Below, piece after piece: positions 43,901 through 53,630 of a stretch of 64,000 nucleotides of DNA. Under the pieces are notes generated by a model. It ran no database searches and had not been told where the DNA came from. It was given only the letters and a program-made list of their open reading frames with translations. The position numbers and the translations under genes are program-made. Numbering within the stretch: the stretch's first letter is position 1; every line of letters begins with the position of its first letter. Origin of the DNA: Struthio camelus (lineage: Eukaryota > Chordata > Aves > Struthioniformes > Struthionidae); assembly GCF_040807025.1 (NCBI RefSeq), contig NC_090968.1, positions 7,367,906-7,431,905 on the forward strand, read 5' to 3'.

Positions 43901-46900
43901 ATATTTACTCCTTTGCAGTATAGTTTAAAAGTATTCAGTATTTATGAACATTTCTACAATATATACTATCGTTACATTACATTTTCAGCATGGTGTAAGC
44001 ATTAGACATACTGTAACTGCAGTACAGTAAAGGTATCTTTTTATGAGCACTGGAGATTTTTCAAAAAAAATCGTATTTTCACTCTTTTTTAGAGCATATG
44101 GCTGATCTGCTGAGTATTCAGAAGGTACAGCAATGCTGAACTGAGGTTGTTCTGGGTTTTGGGGTTTTTTTTAGGTTTGTATAAACAACACTTGCCATCC
44201 ACATTCAGTCCTGGGATATGATTGCAACAGTGAAGTAAAATGTCATGGCCACGGAGTAAGTAACACTAACAATATTGCTAATATTGCTGAAGAAGGTAGG
44301 TACTTTTGTCATAAAGATTTGCTGCAATTTGCATACATTTTAGGCTGATACTTGCTATGCAAAGTCATGCCATTGTCAGCTACCGCTCTGAGTAAAACCA
44401 TTTAAACTATTGGTCACAAAACCAATACCAAAATTAGAACGAGAGATTTTTATTCCCAAAGCTGAGAATTTGTTTTATTGTTTTATTTGGACTAGGAAGG
44501 GGGGGGGGAAAGAATAAAATGGAAGGAACATAGAACTGCAGGCAACACAGAGTAGATAAAAATGTTAAGTGGTTGTACAGAGCAAGGGGAGGCATTAAAA
44601 TGTGTAGAAAAGAAGACAGGAACTCCAGATTTCTACTTGGCTGTCTGGAATACAGATAGCCTTTATAAGCTATTCATGTTTTCTGCTTATCAAACAGAAA
44701 AGCACACTGCTGGAGGCTGTAGTTTATAGTTTGTTTCTTCTCTGATCTGCTTTCTAAATTGCCAGACCGCTGATTAGCGCACACACCTTTGTCCTAACTT
44801 GTATCAGTGAGTGAGACTGATGCCTGTCTGGGCAGAAGAGGAGGGTCAGCAGGAAAGCTGTAATCCTAGTGAAGCCTTAATAATCCTTATTTATTGCAGA
44901 AAATTAATGGCAAGGTGGAAACTTTTACCATTTACCCCTGGGCTTTTTAGGTGTGTAATAATAAAAAAAATTGCCACTGTGATCCCGGCTGGAAACCTCC
45001 AGACTGCAGAACTGAGGGATCTTCTTTAGGAGGAAGTATTGACAGTGGGCTCCAGATGGTGGATATTGGTTAGTACCCAGAGCAGATGTGGTAAAGCAAA
45101 CACCAGTGTCTCACTGGCACACGCGCAGGGCTCCTCTGAAACTGAGGAGGTGATGGTTGTAAACGCCTTATGTAACTTTGGTCAAGGAAACGCAGACCAA
45201 AGGGGGGGGGGAGGAGTTTATGAACTGCGACTATGAATTATGTGATCAGATTTTTAGGTATTGTAATATATTTGACAGTCATTATCTGTCAGGCTTAGAA
45301 AGCATAATGCTACGTGCAGTGTGCTGTCGTTGCAGTAGGGTATTTAGCATCTTCCAGTTGTCCAGGGCATCTCGCTGGGGGGTGGTGGAGGGGTACGAGG
45401 TCACCCACTGTGGCATGCGCAGCGGGCTTTGCCGGCCGTTTCAGGTGTAGCGTATAGGAGCAGTCGAGGCCGCCAGCTTTGGGATCCCTGGCGCGGGCAG
45501 GCCCGTGGGGAGAGCGAGCGGTCTCAGCTCTGCGTTCCTCCTTGCCAGGCTTCTCCCTGCGACGAGCCCTGGAGGACACGGCGCAGACCTGGCTGCTGCT
45601 GGGCTTCTCCCTCCTCCTGCCCATCCTCACCGGGGGCACCATCCTCGTCCTCAAGTGGAAGGAGCTCGGCCGACTCTGCAGGCTGGAGCCCCCACCCGCT
45701 GATGAGTAAGTCGGCTGTTTCCTACGAAATTCATCAAGCCCTTCCTTGCTGGACCCGACAGGCCGCGGGCCCCTTCCCGTGGAAAGGCAAGGGTGCCTGC
45801 GAGGCAGTCGGCCGGGAAGGGCTGGCAGGATGGAGGGGCCCTGCCTCTGGGGCAGGGGCTGAGGTGATCCCTGGGGTGGAGGTGATCTCTGAGGAGGGAG
45901 CTGAGGTGGGGGCTGAGGTGATCCCCGAGGCAGGGGCTGAGGTGATCTCTGGGGTGATCCCCGAGGTGGGGGCTGAGGTGATGGCCAAGGCGGGGGCTGA
46001 GGCGATTCCTGGGGCTGAGGCGATTCCCAGGTCTGAGGTGATCCCTGGGGCTGAGGTGATTCCCGAGGCAGGGGCTGAGGTGATCCCTGGGGTGGGGGTG
46101 ATCCCCGAGGCTGAGGTGATTCCCGAGGCTGGGGCTGAGGTGATCCCTGGGGCTGAGGTGATCCCCAAGGTGGGAGCTGAGGCAATCCCCAGGTCTGAGG
46201 TGATCCCCGGGGCGGGGGCTGAGGTGATCCCCGGGGCAGGGGCTGAGGTGATCCCCGGGGCTGAGGTGATCCCTGGGGCAGGGGCTGAGGTGATCCCCAG
46301 GTCTGAGGTGATCCCCAGGTCTGAGGTGATCCCCGGGTCTGAGGTGATCCCTGGGGCAGGGGCTGAGGTGATCCCCAGGTCTGAGGTGATCCCCAGGTCT
46401 GAGGTGATCCCCGGGTCTGAGGTGATCCCTGAGGCAGGGGCTGAGGTGATCCCCAGGTCTGAGGTGATCCCCGGGTCTGAGGTGATCCCTGGGGTGGGGG
46501 TGATCCCTGGGGTGGGGGTGATCCCTGGGGCTGAGGTGATCCCCAGGTCTGAGGTGATCCCCGGGTCTGAGGTGATCCCCGGGGCAGGGGCTGAGGTGAT
46601 CCCTGGGGCTGAGGTGATCCCCAAGGTGGGAGCTGAGGCAATCCCCAGGTCTGAGGTGATCCCCGGGTCTGAGGTGATCCCCGGGGCAGGGGCTGAGGTG
46701 ATCCCCGGGTCTGAGGTGATCCCCAGGTCTGAGGTGATCCCCGGGTCTGAGGTGATCCCTGGGGCTGAGGTGATCCCTGGGGCTGAGGTGATCCCCGGGG
46801 CAGGGGCTGAGGTGATCCCTGGGGCAGGGGCTGAGGTGATCCCCAGGTCTGAGGTGATCCCTGGGGCTCAGGTGATCCCTGGGGCTGAGGTGATCCCTGG

Positions 46901-47133
46901 GGCTGAGGTGATCCCTGGGGCTGAGGTGATCCCCGGGGCTGAGGTGATGGCCGGACCGGGCCGCCCGGCTGACGGCGCCGCCCTGTCCCTCCTGTCGCAG
47001 CTCCGCCGCCGAGGAGGGCAGCGCCGCTACCGAGGACTCGGAGCCGGAGCCGGAGGAAGAGGAGGGGCTGGAGCCGGAGCCGGGGCCGGGGCCGGGGCCG
47101 GGGCCGGTCCGGGGCGGGCGCCGCGGGCAATAA
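34606..47133 (+). CDS. ADAM32-like: Gene 2: non-catalytic ADAM of the ADAM32/ADAM5/ADAM3 clade (20 exons, 767 codons)
   Basis: Joined exons give 2,304 nt with all phases consistent. Domains: short signal peptide ([15 protein letters not shown]); prodomain to about 174; metalloprotease-like domain to about 370; disintegrin domain with QCD in the loop; cysteine-rich and EGF-like domains; membrane span about 687-706; acidic Glu/Pro/Gly tail ending in RGGRRGQ. The zinc motif is replaced by [12 protein letters not shown] (319-330), with all three His and the Glu lost. The prodomain has no cysteine-switch Cys and no RxxR furin site, so it should be enzymatically dead. Mammalian relatives ADAM32, ADAM5 and ADAM3 are likewise non-catalytic and mainly testicular; position next to ADAM9 fits that cluster. 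Which of the three is the ortholog cannot be decided by eye. The stop codon overlaps the poly(A) signal. Exons in shared blocks are nearly identical to gene 3. Confidence 0.93.
34916..34980 (+). CDS. ADAM32-like: Gene 2 exon 2
   Basis: Prodomain start, [19 protein letters not shown]. 65 nt, acceptor tctctag, phase 0. Confidence 0.93.
35043..35690. repeat. Shared block A (gene 2 copy)
   Basis: 648 bp that match 48762-49409 in gene 3 almost base for base, covering the end of intron 2, all of exon 3 and much of intron 3. I noticed a single difference, in CCCGTGTG versus CCCGCGTG. Flanks on both sides are diverged. Confidence 0.9.
35293..35357 (+). CDS. ADAM32-like: Gene 2 exon 3
   Basis: Prodomain, [20 protein letters not shown]. 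65 nt, identical to gene 3 exon 3. Phase 2 end. Confidence 0.95.
35759..35837 (+). CDS. ADAM32-like: Gene 2 exon 4
   Basis: Prodomain, [20 protein letters not shown]. 79 nt, acceptor tttgtag, donor AAG-gtaagc. Confidence 0.95.
35990..36066 (+). CDS. ADAM32-like: Gene 2 exon 5
   Basis: Prodomain, [20 protein letters not shown] then TCSGL. 77 nt, identical to gene 3 exon 5. Confidence 0.95.
36325..36514 (+). CDS. ADAM32-like: Gene 2 exon 6
   Basis: Prodomain end, [13 protein letters not shown] and [16 protein letters not shown]. No Cys where ADAM9 has its cysteine switch. 190 nt; the last eight codons (ILKINDDE) differ completely from gene 3. Confidence 0.95.
37077..37142 (+). CDS. ADAM32-like: Gene 2 exon 7
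   Basis: Start of protease-like domain, [20 protein letters not shown]. No furin site at the junction. 66 nt, phase 0. Confidence 0.94.
37391..37462 (+). CDS. ADAM32-like: Gene 2 exon 8
   Basis: [20 protein letters not shown] then FVNS. 72 nt, the same length as the ADAM9 exon. Confidence 0.94.
38584..38750 (+). CDS. ADAM32-like: Gene 2 exon 9
   Basis: [20 protein letters not shown] then FLQWKQSYL and RPYDIAYLF. 167 nt, one codon shorter than in ADAM9. Phase 2. Confidence 0.95.
39323..39404 (+). CDS. ADAM32-like: Gene 2 exon 10
   Basis: [20 protein letters not shown]. 82 nt, same length and phase as ADAM9 exon 10. The first 19 nt differ from gene 3; the rest is identical. Confidence 0.93.
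39342..40037. repeat. Shared block C (gene 2 copy)
   Basis: Near-identical to 52875-53570 in gene 3 at a constant offset of 13,533, covering most of exon 10, the very CpG-rich intron 10, exon 11 and the start of intron 11. Only a handful of single-base differences seen. Confidence 0.9.
39829..39965 (+). CDS. ADAM32-like: Gene 2 exon 11, degenerate active site
   Basis: [20 protein letters not shown] then [10 protein letters not shown]. It occupies the place of the zinc-binding exon, but [12 protein letters not shown] replaces [12 protein letters not shown]; the Met-turn CIM is kept. 137 nt, phase 2. Confidence 0.95.
40200..40650 (+). mobile_element. CR1-type LINE 3' end (younger copy)
   Basis: Well preserved CR1 3' region on the + strand: ACCAGGAGAGGCTGACAGAG, TATAAATATCCGAAGGGAGG, CAGACTCTTCTCAGTGGTGC, GGAACAGGTTGCCCAGAGAG, GGTTGGACTAGATGATCTCT and a terminal TTCTGTGATTCTGTG. 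It lies in gene 2 intron 11 and has no counterpart in gene 3, whose intron 11 is only 141 bp. Left end approximate. Confidence 0.9.
41034..41220 (+). CDS. ADAM32-like: Gene 2 exon 12
   Basis: [20 protein letters not shown], then disintegrin start [18 protein letters not shown]. 187 nt, donor CAG-gttagt. Confidence 0.95.
41516..41605 (+). CDS. ADAM32-like: Gene 2 exon 13
   Basis: Disintegrin domain, [20 protein letters not shown] then [10 protein letters not shown]. 90 nt. Confidence 0.94.
42046..42069. repeat. (TG)n microsatellite, gene 2 intron 13
   Basis: Short TG run in shared block D; the gene 3 copy (about 55189-55212) differs in detail. Confidence 0.8.
42297..42495 (+). CDS. ADAM32-like: Gene 2 exon 14, disintegrin loop
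   Basis: [19 protein letters not shown], with QCD where ADAM9 has ECD, then [20 protein letters not shown]. 199 nt, phase 1. Confidence 0.95.
43331..43439 (+). CDS. ADAM32-like: Gene 2 exon 15
   Basis: Cysteine-rich domain, [20 protein letters not shown]. Ends TGG-AG before gtatgt, 109 nt, phase 2. Confidence 0.92.
43649..43832 (+). CDS. ADAM32-like: Gene 2 exon 16
   Basis: [20 protein letters not shown] and the remainder of the cysteine-rich domain. 184 nt, same as ADAM9. Confidence 0.95.
44175..44255 (+). CDS. ADAM32-like: Gene 2 exon 17
   Basis: [20 protein letters not shown] then VKCHGHG. 81 nt, same as ADAM9. Confidence 0.95.
44951..45068 (+). CDS. ADAM32-like: Gene 2 exon 18, EGF-like
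   Basis: [19 protein letters not shown]. 118 nt, ends in phase 1 at ATT-G before gttagt, a normal GT donor. Confidence 0.94.
45549..45705 (+). CDS. ADAM32-like: Gene 2 exon 19, transmembrane
   Basis: Membrane span [20 protein letters not shown] followed by [12 protein letters not shown]. 157 nt, ends GA before gtaagt, phase 2. More GC-rich than the same exon of gene 3. Confidence 0.93.
45857..46947. repeat. Intronic minisatellite, 18- and 24-bp units
   Basis: About 1.09 kb built from GAGGTGATCCCCAGGTCT (18 bp) and GAGGTGATCCCTGGGGCAGG plus GGCT (24 bp), with base variants. Almost all units are multiples of six, so the array stays open for long stretches in some frames on both strands. It lies in gene 2 intron 19 and is absent from gene 3. 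Confidence 0.92.
47001..47133 (+). CDS. ADAM32-like: Gene 2 exon 20, terminal
   Basis: Acidic and Gly/Pro cytoplasmic tail: [20 protein letters not shown], then repeated PG, then VRGGRRGQ and stop TAA at 47131-47133. The frame fits the phase-2 end of exon 19. The stop is inside AATAAA. Confidence 0.92.
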
Positions 47134-47134
47134 A
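47129..47134 (+). promoter_or_regulatory. Polyadenylation signal overlapping gene 2 stop codon
   Basis: AATAAA formed by the last codon CAA, the stop TAA and the next A. With normal cleavage 10-30 nt downstream, the 3' UTR would be only about 10-30 nt. CTCTGTGCGG about 25 nt later is a possible GU-type downstream element. The same arrangement recurs in gene 3. Confidence 0.8.
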
Positions 47135-47660
47135 GGCGTTGGCGGAGCCGCGCGTCGGCGCCTCTGTGCGGGGCGGCGGGGGGCGCTCGCGCGGGCGGCC
47201 GTTACCGGCGGCGGCGGCGCCATGGGGCCGCGGCTGGCGCTGCTGGCCGCGCTGCTGGCCGCGCCGCGTGAGTGGGAGCGGGGCCGCGCCGCGCAGGCGG
47301 GGCAGCCCGCCCCGGGGTGTGGGGTGTGGGGGGGGGGGTCCGCCCCGCACCCAGCGCCGGGCACCCCGGCCCCACCGGCCCCCCAGGGCTGCCCGTGGCG
47401 GCGGGCCGGCGCTGTGGGGGCTGTCGAAGGGCTCCCCCGTCTCGCCCGCTGCCCTCCGGCCTGACCCCTGCCAACGCTGCCCGAAGGGGCCGTCACGGCC
47501 GGGGAGCGGACGTGGCGCCCCGGGGGCCGGCTCGCTGCCGGCCGGCTGCGGCCCGGCCCCGGCCTCCCTCGCCCTGCCGCCCGCGGCGGCCTGCGCTGCG
47601 CTTGCCCGAGGGGGGCCGACGGCTGCGGCGCGGTGCGAGTGCTGGCTGCGCGCCCGTCCC
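47134..47660 (+). promoter_or_regulatory. CpG-island promoter of gene 3
   Basis: Extremely CpG-rich from the end of gene 2 through gene 3 exon 1 and into intron 1. Only 88 bases separate the gene 2 stop from the gene 3 ATG, so poly(A) cleavage of gene 2 and initiation of gene 3 must share this stretch. GCCGTTACCGG lies at 47198-47208. Confidence 0.7.
47222..47267 (+). CDS. ADAM32-like: Gene 3 exon 1
   Basis: Signal peptide exon, 46 nt, Kozak GCGCCATGG, ends in phase 1 at gtgagt. Closely matches gene 2 exon 1. Confidence 0.9.
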
Positions 47661-50600
47661 TCAGCCTGGCGCCCCGTTTCCGACCGGCTGCTCGCTCACG
47701 TCTCCTGCAGCCCAGCTTGGCAGCACTTCCCTGCCTGTCTTTCTCCTCGAGGTTTCTTCCCGGCAGCAGGGACAGCTGCTGCTGCTCCCGGCCTCTGCTT
47801 CGCTGTGGTATTTGTCCAGAGCAAACTAGCTGACGATGACTCCGGAGAAGGCCAGCCAAGGCCTGAGAGAGGAGATTTCCTTATTTGGGTACCTGCTAAC
47901 TTTGGGCCAGGAGGGAGTTGTTCCTCCTGGTTTCTTGGCAGAGATGCTTGATGACTATTTTGTCCTCCCGACTGCGGCGCGTGACCCATTAGGAGAAATC
48001 TTTTGGAAGGGCTTTGTGCTCATTAGTTTGTTCTATTTAACAAACGTTTTGCTATTAGGGTTTCAGGGACTGTAGCCATTGCTAAAGCCCTTTCTCTCTT
48101 CTGGCAGGTTATGGTTGTTGGGTTTTGTCGGCCCTCTGCTAAAAGTGTGAAGTCACGTGACAGCTAATTTGTGGATTGCGATGCGTATGGGGATGAAGCA
48201 GATAAGCTTGGCCCTTTCTGAGGCAGACATTTATTGTATGGTTGCCAATGAGTGTGGGTGACCGACCTCTCTGAGTCCTACCTGTTCCTGGGTACAAGCG
48301 GGGTGGGTTGGACTGGATCTTGCTCTCATGCTGTCATCATACAGTATTTGTTTTCCTGGGTTTGGATCCAGCAGTAGTATATGCACATAGATCTATTTAT
48401 TCCATGGAAGTGTCTAGACACTTTAAAATAAAGCGTGGATAAATGTTTGCAAGTTTGAAAGTAGAGTTGGTAGGTAGAGGCCACAGGTCTCTCACAGGCG
48501 TTCCGGATTCTGACTGTAGCTGACAGGCAGGACTGTGGTGATGTTAGTCTGTGATTATAACTACAAAATGATTTCTTTCTCTAGGTTCACAAGTATTTTT
48601 GCACATCACAATTCCGCAGAGGTTACTCTCAAATACAGCTGGAGAGAAGGTACTTAAGTAATCAAGTTATTGCATGTGTGTATGTGTGCACGTGAGTGGC
48701 TTTACCGACACAGGAATATAATCTGGAGGAGTTAAGGTGTGACAGGTAGAGGGACAGTTTTAGGAAACCGTGCTCTGCCTAGCGCAGGAGGCGGGGGATG
48801 CGGGATGGCCCGCTCTGGTACCTTAGCAGGAGGCGTCAGACCTGCGCTGTCGGCACAGCCGTCGCTGTGCCTTTCCCTCGAAGAAGCACCGAGCGTTTGC
48901 TTGTTGAGGCCTTGTAATTTTCCCGCGTGTTTTGTGCGTTGCCCTCGGGGCATGCTTTTCTGAAGGTGGTGTTCCTAATGCTCCCTTTCTCTGCTTCTCT
49001 GCGTGCCCTAGGACACCACAGTGTCCTATGTCCTCACGATAGAAGGGAGGCCGTACACCATTCACCTGAGGCAGCAGTAAGTTTGGCTTTGTCTTTCCTG
49101 CTCGGAGCGCTGTTGTGCAGTTCTCGGCCAGCCCAGCGGCTGGGCTGGTCCTGCCGGAGCGCGTCCGGTTGTGGGGGGCGGTTTCTGCCCGCAAGCGTTC
49201 AAGCTGGCCCTGCCCCAGCGAGCTGTTTGCAGCCTCTGCAGCGGTTGGGAACGTGCCCCGTTAGCGGGCGCATCTCCGGCTCCGCGGCGGGTGCGTGCTG
49301 GGGGGCGGGGGGGATGTTTGTGCCTGTGGCCCTGATGTGACCGTCAGCGGTTTTCTGATCTGCCAGACACCCGAGCACCATCTGTGTGACAGGGCAGGTT
49401 GCAGGACCTCATGCAAGCTGGAAGAACTTTAAGAGCATTTCAGAGCAATTTCAGAGCATTTTTCTATCTTTCTTTTCTAGGCTCTTTTTATCTGATGATT
49501 TCAAGATTTACACATATAATGAGAAGGGGTCTTTGCATTCTGATTTGCCCCATATCAAGGTAATCTTGGTTTTCTTTGTTTTTCGGTGTCTTAGTTATTC
49601 CAGGGTAGCCCTGCTATTCAGTATTTTGGGAGATGTCTCTAGTTATTCCAGTGGGGCAGTACTTCCTTTCTTTCTCCACGTTTTTGCTTCCTAAGCAAGG
49701 CAAGAGATACTGGAGAAACATATAAAGCTTTCCTTGAAAACGCACAGATAGATTCATCTTTCTGAAGGCTTTAACGTTTTGGTGAATCGCAGAGTCGCTC
49801 AGTTCAAAGACTAAGCCTGAGCGTGACTACAGTTTTTCACCTCCTGAGTGGCCAAGAAAAGAGCAATCATCCCACAGCAGTGCTGCTCAGGAGAAGACAG
49901 GCATAAGCACTCCATAGCCTCACTAAAGGATTTGTGTTTAATTACTAGAGCAAAAAGACAGATTCTCAAGAAAATCTTCATTGCACCATCATCTGAGAAT
50001 TGCTCTTATGGCTCAGTAAGGGATTGCTTTGCTCTTGTTTGGATTTAGGATGATTGCTACTACCGCGGATATATCGAAGGCTTCCCAGGTTCAGCCGTGA
50101 CTCTCAGTACCTGCTCTGGGCTCAGGTAACAGGGTCAGCACCTCTCCCTCGCAGTGGCATACGTTAGTGCGTGTGTGCAGCTGCGGGCCGTTGTTGGGAA
50201 GAAGCCAGCCGTTGCCCGCCAGCAGCATGCAGCATGCCGTGGCTTCTGCTCTGAATGGCACTTGAGGCGGAGCGCGGCTTCCCGGGGACTGCCATGTGCA
50301 CCCAGTGGCAGATGTCGTTCCTGGTCAAGGCAGCCACTGTCCTTAGGTCTCACAGAGATGGACCCCAGGCAGAGCGTCCGTGTGTTGCGGCTGCGGTGGC
50401 AGCTGCAGATACCATCTGCACCGTTTGCCTTTGCAGAGGCTTGCTGCAGTTTGAGAACGTGAGCTATGGGATTGAGCCCCGGGTTTATTCACCTGCATTT
50501 GAGCACTTCGTGTATCAGATGAGTAATGAGGACACAGCAGGTTTCCTCTTTGCAAATGTCCACGCTGAGAGAGGGAAAGACAAGGTGGCAGCAGAGGAGA

Positions 50601-53598
50601 TGTCTTATAAAGTGCACACAGATCAAGTGAGTGCTTGCTTATTTTGAAGGCAGAGCTGAGGCCGTGTGAGCATCTGCTGTGGGAGGGGTGTATTTCTGCG
50701 GGAAGTTCTGTCTGGTGTGAACCCCAGAAGGACGGAGATGAGAGGCGGTCTTTTAAGAGGGCAAGTGCGTGTGATAAGTGTGGCAGGGATTGTGGGTTGT
50801 GTGTCCCAGTGCCTAAGGAGAGGCGTTTTTGAGAGCTACCTGTTTTCTTGTTTGATTTGTAAATGCGGCAGTCTTTCTCCTTCTAGTTCTCAAAGAGTTG
50901 GGCAGTAATGTGTTGTCTGCTTTGGGCAGTTGTTCCTGTGGCTGTCAGAGGGCCCTGGTTTTCCTATTAGCAGTGCGTAAATGCTGTTACTGAAAGACGT
51001 GATGTTTGCCTTACATTTTAATATAGGCCTTTCCCATTCTGCTCTGAAAACAAAACCAGGAGATGATGCTGCTTTATGGAGGCTTTAGAGTCTCCTAGTT
51101 TCTCAGAAAAGTTATCATTTCTTACATTTTCTGACTGAAATGGGCGAGAAGTAATTAACAGTAAGAATTTTTTTTTTTCCAGTTGGTGGCAAGCCTCCCC
51201 AGATTTATGGAACTGTATATAGTTTTGGAAAAGGCTTTGGTAAGTCTGTATCAGTCAATTTTTCTTATATTTGTTTTCTTTGGTCTTGAAAGTACTGGTA
51301 TAAAGCTTTGTCATGATCTTCTAGCGATCCGTAACTCGTGGCCAGGCATCATTCTGTAAGAGCCAATTTTGAAAAGCAGTTGTGTTTGTTAGGAGCATGG
51401 CAATGAGCTCACCCTTGTAGAAATTTCTGCTATTTGAAGATGATGATGGGATGCTCTGTATGGTAAATAATTTAGATATAATCTCATGTTATTTTCCAGT
51501 ACCACTACATGGGTTCAGATAAAGATATTGTGACACAGAAGGTAGTTCAGATCATCAGTTTTCTCAGTAATGTAAGTTTTTCCTGTTTTTTATGTGTTGA
51601 AATGGGAAACTTGGGTGTCTTATTGCAGCCTTCTAAAGGCTAGGTATTGGTAGGATTTGCCTGTTTTTTGAGAAGATTTTTTTAGAAGCATTAATTGTAC
51701 TTTCTGGAAATATTTGACCTCAGCTTTTTAGCTTTTGCCTTTTTGGTTTAGTCTGCCAAGAGCTCCAAGTTGCTCTAAGGACTTGGCTAGACTGGGTTAA
51801 GAGGTGTGGAGAAATTAGGGTTTCATGCTTTGTTGTCCAACACAAACACATGCTCTAAATCAGTGTTGCTGTAGAATAAATTAGCACCTATTTTTAAATC
51901 TTGTCAATAACATATTGCCTTTTGATATAATGCTCCACTCGGTGGCCCTCATGCACTTACGTCCGTGTGCCAGAAGCCATCACCACTTTTTGTCAATGCA
52001 TCTGTTAGAGGCGTGAATAATTTTTTCTGCCTGTATACATAGCATATTTTTTTTTGCGTCAATATTTGATTGTAAATCACAGTAGATAGTGTCTCCTCCT
52101 GCCAGCCCAAAAAAATGCAAACATGGACAACTTTGTGTGTTCTGTATGTTTAATTTTTTAAATATCTTTACTCATGCATAGCTTGTCTTTTGATTTATAA
52201 GATACTGCTTACTGACCTGCTGTGTTTTGCTCTTTTAGACACATCATTTTTTTCTTTCAATTTCATTTTTCCTACACTTTTTTCATCATACCCATGCATA
52301 ACAGCGGTAGATCATTTGTTGCCAACTGCTCCTGTGTGTTTTCCTAAAATACATCAGCTACTAATAAAAATTTAAATGTTACTTCAAATGAAACATATCT
52401 GAGCAGCCATTTCTTCTGTTAAATTTTCAGATGTTTAATTCTCTGAAGCTAACAATTGTGCTGTCCTCAGTGGAGTTCTGGACAGATGAGAATAAAATTG
52501 TGACAACAGGGGAAGCAGAAGAAGTGCTAGATCGATTTTTACAGTGGAAACAGGAGAATCTTTTTCTGCAGCCATATGGCGTACCTTATTTATTTCTGTA
52601 AGATTAAAGTTTTTGTATTATTTAAGAGCGAACAGTAACAACCTATTAAATCAATGTACTTTCAATCAATAGACTTTACTATGATTAAGGCAACTGTTGT
52701 AAAAACGAGTTGAGAACGCAATGAGATATTGCAAACAACCACGCTAGAATTTCGTGAGCTTGGCAGTAGTTACCTGTTCTGTCTGGCCTGTGGGCTGGCA
52801 ATGAAGGAAGCCGGCTTCGTGGCTTCGATGGCTGATGAAAACACTTGTGTTTTAGGTTCAGGAATCGACCAGCGTACGTGGGCGCAACGATTCCAGGACG
52901 GGCATGTCAGCGAGAGGCTGCCGGCGGAGTTGCCGTGGTACGGCGTCGCGCGTCCGTGTGTGCGTGGGGAGGCAGAGCGGGGAGCGGGTGGGGGTTCCCA
53001 GGGAACAGCAGCGCGTGCTGGCCGCGGGGCCGGGCCGGGCCGGGCCGTGCCGTGCCGTGCCGGGGAGGCTGGTGCTCGGCCACAGTAGGGTGAGAAGGGG
53101 AGGGTGCGTTGCAGGGCTGGTGCTCGGCCGGCCCCGGAGGTGAGGCCCCGGGTGTGCGTGGCGTGCGCGCTGCCCGGCCGTGCGCCGCGCTCTGCTCCCT
53201 GTCGGGGAGCTGCACCGACACCGACGGTGTGCCGGCCCGGGCGTCGCGGGGCGCGGGCGGCGGGGAGGTCTGGGCGGGAGCAGCCCGGGGCAGCGTTCAG
53301 CGCTGCCGCGTGCGCGAGGGAAGCGATGCTGCGACAGCGCTCTGCTCTCTCTTCCCTCCAGTACCAAAGGGCTGTGAGCCTGGAGTCGTTTTCCATCATC
53401 CTGGCGCAGCTGCTGGGGCTGAGCCTGGGAATGACCTATGACGGCTCCAGAGACTGCCAGTGTCCCGGGTCCGTTTGCATAATGAACTCTGAGGCCTTGT
53501 AAGTTTTTTGTTGTCTGTTTCTGTCTGTGACGTTGCCTTTTTCCTGTTGGAACTCTAGTTACCAGATGTAGGTGTGCTAGAACATAAACAAGTATGAT

Positions 53599-53630
<32 letters not shown>

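Larger units (their letters stand above)
50006..50988. repeat. Shared block B (gene 3 copy)
   Basis: Counterpart of 35947-36875. About 54 bp longer because of a diverged patch in intron 5 (about 50245-50390). Confidence 0.85.

Noticed and set aside
45310-47951. Very long open frames on both strands (about 840-850 codons each) across the intronic repeat and the gene 3 CpG island
   Set aside because: They are by-products of an 18/24-bp repeat without stops and of CpG-rich sequence. They overlap well-supported exons in other frames and show only simple repeats (EVIPGA or PQGS types).
47836-48075. Open frame of 79 codons in gene 3 intron 1
   Set aside because: It has a hydrophobic end but no recognisable family, promoter or splice support.
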